Below are positions 56,867 to 64,000 of a DNA stretch of 64,000 nucleotides, in pieces (position 1 is the first letter of the stretch; every line of letters starts with the position of its first letter). The stretch is taken from assembly GCA_963809245.1 (NCBI GenBank), contig CAWEIU010000010.1, forward strand, positions 1-64,000. The letters are read 5' to 3'. This DNA comes from Roseiarcus sp963809245 (lineage in GTDB: Bacteria; Pseudomonadota; Alphaproteobacteria; Rhizobiales; Beijerinckiaceae). The position numbers and the translations under genes are program-made. Under the pieces are notes generated by a model that saw only the letters and a program-made list of their open reading frames with translations, was not told where the DNA came from and ran no database searches.

Positions 56867-59017
56867 ATGGCGCGCATAAGGTGGGATGCGCTGGCGTTTG
56901 CGGCGATCGCCTTGCTCGCCAGCGCCGTCGTCGCCTCAAGTCCGTTTGAGTTCCTGCACGGGCTCTCGCTCGATGCTTTGACGGCGCTTCGCTGGCGCGC
57001 GTTTGGAAACAATCACGAACCGGCTGCTTCACCGACAGTGGTGGTTGCGTTCGACGAGGACAGTTACCGGCAAGCCCCCTTCCGGGGAACGCCGACCGTT
57101 GCTTGGACGCGCGAAATCGGGCGGGTCATCACGGCGGTCGTCGACGGGGGCGCTTCGGTGGTCGGATTTGACGTCATCTTCCCCGCTTCCATCGAAGAAT
57201 CCGAGATCCCCTTTGGCGACGAGACGCTGGGTTCGCACAATCGTGGCTTCGACCGAGATTTCCTCCGCGCTCTCGCGGTTTCCGCGCGCGCGGGCAAGAT
57301 CGTGCTGGCGGAGGTCCAACGCGGCGTCGATACGATTTTGCCGGCGCCGGGGCAGCGGGTGGCGGTCGGCCAGCAACGCAACATCCGCGCCATCAACGTA
57401 TACACCGACTCCGATGACGTCGTGCGGCGCGTGCCGCTGACTCTCATGACCGACGACAAGGCGGCGCCTGGTATGGCGCTGGAACTCGCGTCGCGCGCGC
57501 TTGGCGCGGCGCCCGAAATCAATGCCAGCCAAAGTGTGAGTCTCGGCGGATACCGCATTCCGGTCGGTGCGCCGAACGCTATGACGCTCAATTTCGACGG
57601 CGGCTCCGACGACATCCCGACATACTCACTCGCCGATCTGCGCGCATGTTTGGAGAGTGGCAACACAGAGTTTTTCCGTCGCAATTTTCAGGGAAAGGTT
57701 GTGCTGTTCGGGTCGACGCTCGATTTTCAAGACCGCAAGATGACGTCGAAACGATTTGCCACCGCGCCGAGCGAGCAAAAGACCGAACGCTGCGCCGCGC
57801 CGGCGACGAAAATGGAGTCGATCGCACGCGGTTCGACCGATGGCGTGTACATTCAAGCGACGGCGATCAACAATTTGCTGCGCCATGAAGCCGTCTCGGA
57901 ACTTTCCCCTGTCCAAAGCTGGCTCGCCGTCGCCGGAGGAAGCGCGCTTGCAGCGGTGAGCGCCTCGGCGTTGACGGCTCCCGCTGCGGCTCTTTCTTTG
58001 CTGGCCGTGAGCGCAGCCTGGATAACGGGAGCCACGGCGGCATTCACCAAGGCGCTGGCTCTTCCCCTATTCGAGCCGATTGTTGCGGGGTGCATCACGC
58101 TCGTCGCGGCGACCGGCTTTCGACTCTTCGTCGTCGACAAGAATTGGCGTTTCCTTCGCCGGGCGTTTGCACTTTATCTCGCCCCGGCGGTTATCGAGCG
58201 AATGGTCGCATCGGGCAGGCCTCCAGCGCTCGGCGGCGAAATGCGCGAGATCACGGTGTTTTTTTCGGATGTCGTCGGTTTCTCTTCGTTGTCGGAGGCG
58301 ATCGAAGCAACTGAACTGGTCGCCATCATGAATCGTTATTTCTCGGCGATGACCGACGCTATCGAAGAGCATGGCGGTTTCGTCGACAAGTATATTGGCG
58401 ACGCGATCGTGGCGGTGTTCGGCGCGCCGATCGAAGGAACGAATCACGCCGAGGAGGCCGTCAGGGCCGCATTAGGCTGCCATGAAGCGCTGAGAAAGCT
58501 GAATAAGGCCGCAGCCGCTTCCCATGGCGCTATTCTCGCGCATCGCGTCGGTCTGAATTCCGGGCCGGCGCTTGTCGGCAACATCGGCTCCCGACGCAGA
58601 TTCAATTACACAGTCATGGGGAACTCGGTGAATCTCGCTTCGAGGCTCGAACGAGCCAATGAGCATTTCGGCACGTCGATTCTGGTCTCCGAAACGACGG
58701 TGGATTTGACCGGTGCGTTGTTCGTTTGGCGAGAAATCGATGCAATTCGCGTCAAGGGGCGTAAGACGCCCGTCCGAATATACGAACCACTCGGGCTAGC
58801 CGCTCATCTCGATCCCGAGCAAGTCTCGACCATGGAATGCTACGCCCAGGGGCTCGCACTCTGGCGAGCGCGCGATTTTGCCGGCGCCGCCGACTCTTTC
58901 GCCCGATGGGCCGAGAGTGACCCGCCGTCCGCCCAATTCATGGAACGCGCGAAGAGATTGTCGCGCCATCCGCCTGGCGAGAATTGGGATCCGATCAGAA
59001 TGCTCGATGAAAAGTAG
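56867..59017 (+). CDS. CHASE2 domain-containing class III nucleotide cyclase
   Basis: 716 residues. An N-terminal membrane segment, a periplasmic CHASE2 domain (about 30-345: VVVAFDEDSYRQAPFRGTP, GGASVVGFDVIFPAS, RNFQGKVVLFGSTL, DGVYIQATAINNLLR), three membrane helices (about 350-430) and a cytosolic cyclase (about 455-640). Metal-binding Asp residues are in FFSDVVGFSSL and DKYIGDAIVAVFG; the transition-state Asn/Arg are in VNLASRLE. The Lys for adenine is present (DKY), but the partner Asp is Asn (VMGNSVNLA). It would make a cyclic nucleotide in response to an external signal. Confidence 0.9.
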   Translation: MARIRWDALAFAAIALLASAVVASSPFEFLHGLSLDALTALRWRAFGNNHEPAASPTVVVAFDEDSYRQAPFRGTPTVAWTREIGRVITAVVDGGASVVGFDVIFPASIEESEIPFGDETLGSHNRGFDRDFLRALAVSARAGKIVLAEVQRGVDTILPAPGQRVAVGQQRNIRAINVYTDSDDVVRRVPLTLMTDDKAAPGMALELASRALGAAPEINASQSVSLGGYRIPVGAPNAMTLNFDGGSDDIPTYSLADLRACLESGNTEFFRRNFQGKVVLFGSTLDFQDRKMTSKRFATAPSEQKTERCAAPATKMESIARGSTDGVYIQATAINNLLRHEAVSELSPVQSWLAVAGGSALAAVSASALTAPAAALSLLAVSAAWITGATAAFTKALALPLFEPIVAGCITLVAATGFRLFVVDKNWRFLRRAFALYLAPAVIERMVASGRPPALGGEMREITVFFSDVVGFSSLSEAIEATELVAIMNRYFSAMTDAIEEHGGFVDKYIGDAIVAVFGAPIEGTNHAEEAVRAALGCHEALRKLNKAAAASHGAILAHRVGLNSGPALVGNIGSRRRFNYTVMGNSVNLASRLERANEHFGTSILVSETTVDLTGALFVWREIDAIRVKGRKTPVRIYEPLGLAAHLDPEQVSTMECYAQGLALWRARDFAGAADSFARWAESDPPSAQFMERAKRLSRHPPGENWDPIRMLDEK

Positions 59018-59030
59018 AAATTTATTTCGC

Positions 59031-59123
59031 CGTCATTGCGAGCGAAGCGACGCAATCCAATGGCGCCAACGATGCAAGCGGAGGAATGGATTGCTTCGTC
59101 GCTACGCTCCTCCCGCAATGACG
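59031..59123. repeat. REP-like palindromic intergenic element
   Basis: CGTCATTGCGAGCGAAGCG (from 59031) is answered by an inverted copy, CGCTACGCTCCTCCCGCAAT to GACG, ending at 59123; CAATCCA/TGGATTG are the inner arms. The sequence type is a familiar repeated element of Hyphomicrobiales genomes. It lies between the convergent cyclase and caspase genes and could act as a bidirectional terminator. Confidence 0.85.
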
Positions 59124-59156
59124 ATCCAACACAGCTACGCCAATGGCGGAATTCCG

Positions 59157-60902
59157 TCAATCGTCGACGCTCTCAAGCAACCGAGCGACTTGGGCCTTGA
59201 GACTGTCGCACTTCAGATCGCGCGCGAAGCGTTCCGCGGAGGCGCGGTGGGGATTGGCGCGAAGGCGGGCGAGCTCCTCGGCCTCCTGCTTGCAAAGCTG
59301 AGCGCTGTCGACTGGATTGGCCGCAGCCGGCTTCGGCGGGATTGCCGGTTCGCTTGGAGGCGGCGCTGCGTTCGAGATGCGCTCGGCAGCGGGAGCGGGC
59401 GCCGACGATGGCGCGATCGGATTCATGCCCAGACTTTCGATTAGCCGCTGAACCTGAGGACGCAGGTCCTCGCAGACAAGCGCGCGCTCCAATTGGACGA
59501 TCTGGCTCGCGTCGGGCTTGGCGCGCAGCCGTGCCAACATGCCTTCCTCTCGACTGCAAGCCTGGTCTCGGCTCTCTGCGGGCGACTGCAGGGATTGCTG
59601 CGCCGGTGTGAGCGGCGGCTCGGACGGCAAGGCGGCGAGCGGCTCGATACCCAGACTTTCCATCAGACGCTTGACCTGCGGGCGAAGACTCTCGCAGCCG
59701 AGTCCCCGCGCAAGTTGCGTCACTTGCTCGAGTGACGGATTGCTTCGCAGTTGGGCAAGCCGCGCCGCATCCCGCTTGCATTCTTGATCTGGTTTCGGCG
59801 CGACATTAGGGTCCAGCGCGGCTTCCAGTCGAGATGCATCATCCCCTGACTGCTGCGGCGCCTGCTGATATCGCCCGCTGGTTTCCGTGCCGGTCGAGGC
59901 GACGAAAGCGTCGGATTTCGGGAGGTTGGCTATAGGCAGCTTTTCAAGCTGCGCACGCGCGAGTTCGGCATAGTATCCGGAATCGTGCGCGCCAAGAAAC
60001 GCTCTCCAAGCCTCCGGCGTCCCAACCCGCTCGGCCTTCTCATAGTCGGACGCGGCGGAAATGTTCGGGTCGTTGACGATCGACGCATTCGCGACGGGCG
60101 CGACGGCTAGCGAAACCGCCGGAACCAACGGAACATCGCCGCCGCCGAGCGAACCGTAGACGAACGGTTCTTGCCGATTGCCTGTGCTCGCCATGACGTC
60201 GTCACGCACTTTCCCCAGCGCAATTCTTATGTCCAGCCCAGGTTGAGCAATGTATTTTACGAGGGCCGCAGTGAACGGACTGTTGGGTCCGGTTCCATCA
60301 TAGGAAAGCGAGCCCGCCTTCGCGGCGTAGGCGATCAAGGTATTGCCGCTGGTTGGCGAAACTCCGATCAGTCGGCTGGCGACTGAACGCGTCTGAGGCA
60401 GGCGGCCTTGGGCGCGCAGGAACGGATTGTCGCGGCACGCGTCGAGAATAATCAGCCTCAGCTTCTTGGCGGGCTCGGTCGCCAGCAAAATGCGATCGAG
60501 AGAAACAGCCTCGTCGTCGGCGTCCCACACCTTCGCCAATTTCGCATCGATCGGAATCAGATAGTTGACGCCTTCGACCTCCATCCCATGGCCAGAGTAG
60601 TAGACCACCGCCACATCGGCGTCGGAGGCTGTATCGAGGAAGTCCCGAACCGCGCGCTTGAACTCCACGACGCCGACGTCGCGCCGGGCGTCGACCACAT
60701 CGAAACCCGCTGCTGTCAGCAGCGCCGCGACCGCGCTCGCATCGTTGATCGTGGAGTTCAGCCGGTCCGCATGCTCATAGTTGGCGTTGCCGACAACCAG
60801 CGCGACTCGCCGTTCTGCGAAAGCGGCGCTCGCCGACATTGCTATCACAACCGCCCAGACTAAAGGGGTCGCGTAACGAATATAACGAAGAAGCGCACTC
60901 AT
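59157..60902 (-). CDS. caspase family (peptidase C14) protein with C-terminal repeats
   Basis: 581 residues from ATG 60902 (GGAGGGGGCGT upstream). A signal or membrane sequence (TPLVWAVVIAMSASAAFAE), then a caspase-like domain (about 30-260: VALVVGNANYEHADRLNSTINDA, catalytic His in VVYYSGHGMEVEG, catalytic Cys in LIILDACRDNPFLR). After a linker come three repeats of about 48 residues (about 385-435, 460-510 and 530-580), each with C-(K/R)xxxxLAxLRxxP and LxCxxLxxQVxRLxES. It cleaves after unknown residues, probably in the periplasm. Convergent with the cyclase, downstream of the SUMF1 gene. Confidence 0.88.
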   Translation of the reverse strand: MSALLRYIRYATPLVWAVVIAMSASAAFAERRVALVVGNANYEHADRLNSTINDASAVAALLTAAGFDVVDARRDVGVVEFKRAVRDFLDTASDADVAVVYYSGHGMEVEGVNYLIPIDAKLAKVWDADDEAVSLDRILLATEPAKKLRLIILDACRDNPFLRAQGRLPQTRSVASRLIGVSPTSGNTLIAYAAKAGSLSYDGTGPNSPFTAALVKYIAQPGLDIRIALGKVRDDVMASTGNRQEPFVYGSLGGGDVPLVPAVSLAVAPVANASIVNDPNISAASDYEKAERVGTPEAWRAFLGAHDSGYYAELARAQLEKLPIANLPKSDAFVASTGTETSGRYQQAPQQSGDDASRLEAALDPNVAPKPDQECKRDAARLAQLRSNPSLEQVTQLARGLGCESLRPQVKRLMESLGIEPLAALPSEPPLTPAQQSLQSPAESRDQACSREEGMLARLRAKPDASQIVQLERALVCEDLRPQVQRLIESLGMNPIAPSSAPAPAAERISNAAPPPSEPAIPPKPAAANPVDSAQLCKQEAEELARLRANPHRASAERFARDLKCDSLKAQVARLLESVDD

Positions 60903-61080
60903 ACGCCCCCTCCGGGAAGGAGCCGCGTACTCCAACAACCGCTTGGTTGTAGAGTCTAGACCCTCGCTGTCCGCAAGGTCAACTTCGCCGACACGCGGCC
61001 GCCACAAGTTGGGCCGGCGTGTCGCGCTCCCTCAGATGCAGGCCGCGGCTGCCGCTGGCGGCCGTCAGACGACGCACCTT

Positions 61081-61887
61081 TCAGTTCAAATCGCGCGCCA
61101 CGCGAAATCCATTGGCGTAGTAGCGGACATCTTCGTCGTAGCGGAATCTGGCGGCGGATCGCAAATGGCTGGCCGTGTCCGCGAAGGATCCCCCGCGCAG
61201 CACGCGGAGCGTGCAATCGCCGCTGTTCCAGGCGGACCCATCGTTTGGGGCGCCCCGATAGGAACCATTCCAGCAATCCTGCACCCATTCCGCGGCGTTG
61301 CCAGCGGTATCGTAAAGTCCAAACGCGTTGGGTCGAAACGAGCCCGTGGGCGCTGTTTGTTTCGACGGCTTACCCCCACAATCCGCGCAATTCGCGTGGC
61401 CGGTTCCGATTTGTGGGCCCCACCAAAAGGCGGAAGTGGTGCCGGCGCGAGCGGCGTATTCCCACTCCGCCTCGCTTGCGAGCCGGTAGGCTTGGCCGGT
61501 CGTCTGCGAAAGCCAGGTCGTAAATTCCTTCGCATCGTCCCAACTCACACCGATCACCGGCCTGTCGCCGCGTCCCCAGCCTTGGTCCGGAGGACTGAAT
61601 TTACAGGCGCCGGCGGCCACGCAGCGGTCCCATTCGGCAAAAGTCACCTTGCGTCGACCGATCGCGAACGCCTTCCGGATGACGACGTGGTGGATTGGGG
61701 CCTCGGATGGCTTGTCAGTCGACCCCATGTCGAACTCGCCGGGCGGGACGACGACGAGTTCTTCGCAATCCGGGCAATCGCGAAATATCTCTCCGGGCTC
61801 GTGGGCTGCGGGCGTCTGCGCGAACGCCGAAGATCCCATCGCCCACAGGCCGAGTAAGATTAAGCAAATTGTCGGTCGGCGGCTCAC
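61081..61887 (-). CDS. SUMF1/formylglycine-generating enzyme-fold protein
   Basis: 268 residues starting at GTG 61887, with a signal peptide (LILLGLWAMGSSAFAQT). FGE-sulfatase domain landmarks: EFDMGSTDKPSEAPIHHV, PVIGVSWDDAKEFTTWLS, RLASEAEWEYAARAG, LYDTAGNAAEWVQDCW, RVLRGGSFADTA, AARFRYDEDVRYYANGFR. In this fold most bacterial members are not sulfatase activators but ligand-binding or substrate-recognition proteins. It is transcribed toward the caspase gene (178 bp apart), a pairing seen in several bacteria, and may recognise partner or target molecules for it. Confidence 0.88.
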   Translation of the reverse strand: MSRRPTICLILLGLWAMGSSAFAQTPAAHEPGEIFRDCPDCEELVVVPPGEFDMGSTDKPSEAPIHHVVIRKAFAIGRRKVTFAEWDRCVAAGACKFSPPDQGWGRGDRPVIGVSWDDAKEFTTWLSQTTGQAYRLASEAEWEYAARAGTTSAFWWGPQIGTGHANCADCGGKPSKQTAPTGSFRPNAFGLYDTAGNAAEWVQDCWNGSYRGAPNDGSAWNSGDCTLRVLRGGSFADTASHLRSAARFRYDEDVRYYANGFRVARDLN

Positions 61888-62235
61888 GTCAATGCTCGAA
61901 CTCGAGGTTTGTTTAAGGCAATTTCATTAGCTCCGCCCGATTGATCGCGACGACGAACCGCCGAGTTGTCGTCGCTTTCCTGGAAAGCTCCGCGGAACAT
62001 CGCGAACGAATCGGCTCCGGATTTACTTCTCAAGATTCGCTCCGCCAACCAGTCAAAACCGTCTTTACATTTTGCTGGGGAAGGCTATCGTTTCTCAACA
62101 TGAGCAGCAAGGGCGGATGAATCCTACAATGCGTAAAATTCATCGCCCTGCGCAGTTCGAACAACACCGCTTTACCTGCCGGACTCGGCGTCGGGCGTCG
62201 GGTCTGCAAGGCCTGGGATAGCTTGGGAGGCGCCG
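61888..62235. other. divergent intergenic region
   Basis: 348 bases between the divergent SUMF1 and DUF4399 genes, with no gene seen. It must hold both promoters. No clear consensus hexamers or operator palindromes were found. Confidence 0.4.
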
Positions 62236-63138
62236 ATGAGGATGGTTGCCTTGGCGATTCTTGCCTTGCTGGCGGGAGTTGCGACGAGCAGCAACTCGTG
62301 GGGCCAGTCTACTGCGGGCGGCGGGCCGACCGCCTCGCCTCCTGGCGCTAAAGAGTACTTCATCGATCTCAAAGACGGCGCGGTCATCGGTCCCACGACG
62401 ACGGTTCATTTCGGGCTGTTCGGCATGGGCATTGCGCCCGCCGGCACAGCCAAAACGAATACGGGTCATCATCATCTCCTGATCGACGCCGAACTGCCTC
62501 CACTCGACCAGCCCATTCCGAACGATGAAAATCACCTGCATTTCGGAGCCGGACAGACGGAGGCCGAACTGACGCTGCCTCCCGGCCCGCACACGCTTCA
62601 ACTCCTCCTGGGCGACGCCAATCACATTCCCCATTCGCCGCCGGTGATGTCCGAGCGCATTCACGTCACAGTCGCCCAATCGCCCAGCGCGGCGGCCGAG
62701 CAACCTAAGCCGGAAGCCGGTCGGCATACATCGCCGCGGGGCGCCAAAGTCTACATCATCTCTCCCGCCAACGGCGCATACGTCCCGCTCACCGTCACCG
62801 TTGAGTTTGGCCTCGCGAACATGGGCGTTGCGCCCGCCGGTGTCGAGAAAGCCAATACCGGTCACCATCATCTTCTAATCGATACCGCTCTGCCCCCACT
62901 CGATCGACCTATACCGAGCGACGAGAATCATCTCCATTTCGGCGCTGGCCAGACTGAGGCGACAGTCACGCTCACGCGGGGGCGGCACACGCTCCAATTG
63001 TTGCTTGGCGACGCCAATCACGTGCCGCATGTCCCTCCAGTTTACTCTGCTCCTGTCACTGTTTTTGCGGGAATGGCTCCCCCGGTCCGCCCGAAAATTC
63101 ATCGCCAACTTCGCAATCATAAATTGCTTAAGTCCTAG
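62236..63138 (+). CDS. tandem DUF4399 domain secreted protein
   Basis: 300 residues with a signal peptide (MVALAILALLAGVATSSNSW). Two DUF4399 domains (about 40-140 and 165-265) share NTGHHHLLID, PIPxDENHLHFGAGQTEA and HTLQLLLGDANHxPH. The His-rich clusters look suited to metal binding, but this is inference. A basic tail (PKIHRQLRNHKLLKS) ends it. The function of DUF4399 is not known. Confidence 0.85.
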   Translation: MRMVALAILALLAGVATSSNSWGQSTAGGGPTASPPGAKEYFIDLKDGAVIGPTTTVHFGLFGMGIAPAGTAKTNTGHHHLLIDAELPPLDQPIPNDENHLHFGAGQTEAELTLPPGPHTLQLLLGDANHIPHSPPVMSERIHVTVAQSPSAAAEQPKPEAGRHTSPRGAKVYIISPANGAYVPLTVTVEFGLANMGVAPAGVEKANTGHHHLLIDTALPPLDRPIPSDENHLHFGAGQTEATVTLTRGRHTLQLLLGDANHVPHVPPVYSAPVTVFAGMAPPVRPKIHRQLRNHKLLKS

Positions 63139-63354
63139 ATTGTGAAGCGGCAGACGTTTGCTGTGCGGAACTGTCGACGGCAGGTCGCCGCCACAGCGGA
63201 CATTCCTCAAATCGCCCCGCCGCCGGCTAGAACCGGCGGCTGGCGAGGACACGGATGTAACGACGGTCGCGAGGCGCCTGCGGCCAACCGCGCGTTCAAG
63301 CGCGAGGCCTGCAGCCCAGCATGGCGCGGGCAGGGTAGGCGTGGTGGGAACCGG
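63139..63354. other. intergenic region
   Basis: About 215 bases between convergent genes; no gene or clear terminator seen apart from GCCGCCGGCTAGAACCGGCGGC (near 63220-63240), a stem (GCCGCCGG/CCGGCGGC) that may end one of the transcripts. Confidence 0.4.
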
Positions 63355-63681
63355 TCAGCGTCGCCAGTTGGCCGGCAAGCTCGGCAAATCTCCGGTCACC
63401 TCGACTTGGGCGACATCGTTCGCGAGGCTCAGCGCCTTCTCGCAAAACCTCAGATCGAGGAGCCGACCATCGTCGGTGAGGAGTTGAACGCCACGCCGGC
63501 CGAAGACGGTCTCGAGCTCAACGGGCCGCAGGCTGATCTCCCCCGAGCTCGTCACCACGCCCGTCGGTCTCATGAAACCATCGAACTCGTAGGATGCGCG
63601 AGCGACCGTCTTACCGTCGCAAGTCAAAAGGCCGCTGCCGACAATTCGACCGAGGTAACGCATGCTCGAACTCACCTGCAT
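63355..63681 (-). CDS. hypothetical protein
   Basis: 108 residues (or 102 from the second Met, MRYLG). VARASYEFDGFMRPTG, VTSSGEISL and VQLLTDDGRLLDLRFCEK suggest an all-beta fold; no signal peptide or membrane segment. Overlaps the preceding small gene by 10 bp on the same strand and so is probably co-translated with it. I do not recognise the family. Confidence 0.6.
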   Translation of the reverse strand: MQVSSSMRYLGRIVGSGLLTCDGKTVARASYEFDGFMRPTGVVTSSGEISLRPVELETVFGRRGVQLLTDDGRLLDLRFCEKALSLANDVAQVEVTGDLPSLPANWRR

Positions 63682-63872
63682 AGCGACTCGACTTGTGCGC
63701 CGCGGCGATCAGCTTCGAGCGCCACCGCGACTTCGTCGAGATTGACGACGAACACCTGATTTGCACCGCCGACAACGAGGCAGTAGCTCCCTGTCGACAA
63801 GCGCCCACCGACCGGCGACAAAACAAACGGGCGGCCAGATGCCAGCGAAGTCTCCGGGCTCCACGGCCCCAT
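63672..63872 (-). CDS. hypothetical protein
   Basis: 66 residues beginning MGPWSPETSLASGRPFVLSP; YCLVVGGANQVFVVNLDEVAVALEA could be a small beta-rich core. AAGGG lies about 8 bp before the ATG. In one minus-strand unit with the genes at 63355 and 63876. No family recognised. Confidence 0.5.
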   Translation of the reverse strand: MGPWSPETSLASGRPFVLSPVGGRLSTGSYCLVVGGANQVFVVNLDEVAVALEADRRGAQVESLCR

Positions 63873-63875
63873 CGC

Positions 63876-64000
63876 CTAGCCCTTACGTTTTGGCCCGCTT
63901 GTGGGAATAGACGCGCCCTTCACGGGGAAAGGCGAGGCCGGCGTCGCAACAGACGGCTTGGCCGCTTTCGGCTTCCGGACTTCCCGATTGCCGCGTCGTT
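63876..64000 (-). CDS. hypothetical protein, 3' end (runs off the window)
   Basis: The last 41 codons of a gene that enters from the right edge: NREVRKPKAAKPSVATPASP, then a Gly/Ser/Pro-rich stretch and a basic end GPKRKG with the stop at 63876-63878. A Lys/Pro/Ala-rich low-complexity tail. The gene reads toward the two small genes that follow. Confidence 0.5.
   Translation of the reverse strand, partial: RRGNREVRKPKAAKPSVATPASPFPVKGASIPTSGPKRKG

Overview
High-GC DNA from an alphaproteobacterium, most likely of the order Hyphomicrobiales. This is an inference from a HrcA-type CIRCE element upstream of groESL, a CGTCATTGCGAGCG-type palindromic repeat common in that order, a MEDS-domain protein, a CHASE2-cyclase/caspase/SUMF1 group and the protein sequences in general. 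No tRNA, rRNA or CRISPR was seen. Genes are dense, many neighbours overlap by 4 bp, and several loci are broken.

Layout. (1) 0.2-6.9 kb: a decayed catabolic cluster (CoA-transferase, acyl-CoA dehydrogenase, SDR, DUF993 aldolase-like protein, TIM-barrel isomerase, enoyl-CoA hydratase, GlcG-like), all carrying frameshifts, with an intact Dabb protein at the end. (2) 7.6-9.7 kb: groESL with CIRCE. (3) 9.7-11.1 kb: remnants of a ParB-type DNA methyltransferase that has lost its DPPY region, joined to a heptosyltransferase fragment. (4) 11.2-18.2 kb: a minus-strand operon with a polar amino-acid-type ABC transporter, an AroQ-like protein, a Gfo/Idh oxidoreductase and a TIM-barrel isomerase, divergent from an SDR and a TetR regulator, with a 28-bp palindromic operator between them. 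(5) 18.3-36.4 kb: a large catabolic cluster with AraC and IclR regulators, three KstD-like FAD ring dehydrogenases, SDRs, NIPSNAP proteins, a branched-chain-type ABC transporter that has lost its ATPases, an acyl-CoA dehydrogenase and an intact CoA-transferase. I infer that it dehydrogenates (perhaps aromatises) an alicyclic acid and passes the product to CoA-dependent steps. (6) 36.4-42.3 kb: an ISAs1-family insertion beside an IS6 remnant, then a fluoride-response locus: crcB, DUF190, a fluoride riboswitch, and a pair of MutS-like ATPases under that riboswitch. (7) 42.6-49.8 kb: a MEDS protein with a histidine kinase, an IS5 remnant, and an RND pump with its adaptor. (8) 49.9-56.0 kb: an IclR regulator divergent from a ribose-type ABC transporter (binding-protein gene frameshifted) and a RidA protein. 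(9) 56.2-64 kb: a FecR-like secreted protein, a CHASE2 cyclase, a caspase-like peptidase with C-terminal repeats, a SUMF1 protein, a tandem DUF4399 protein and three small hypothetical genes.

The strongest signal is the fluoride riboswitch at 39077-39125. Its ACTCC strand can pair either with GGAGT in the aptamer or with an identical GGAGT in the downstream Shine-Dalgarno region, which suggests a translational ON switch for two MutS-like ATPases. The many single-base frameshifts and clean internal deletions could be real decay or assembly error, and I flag that ambiguity throughout.
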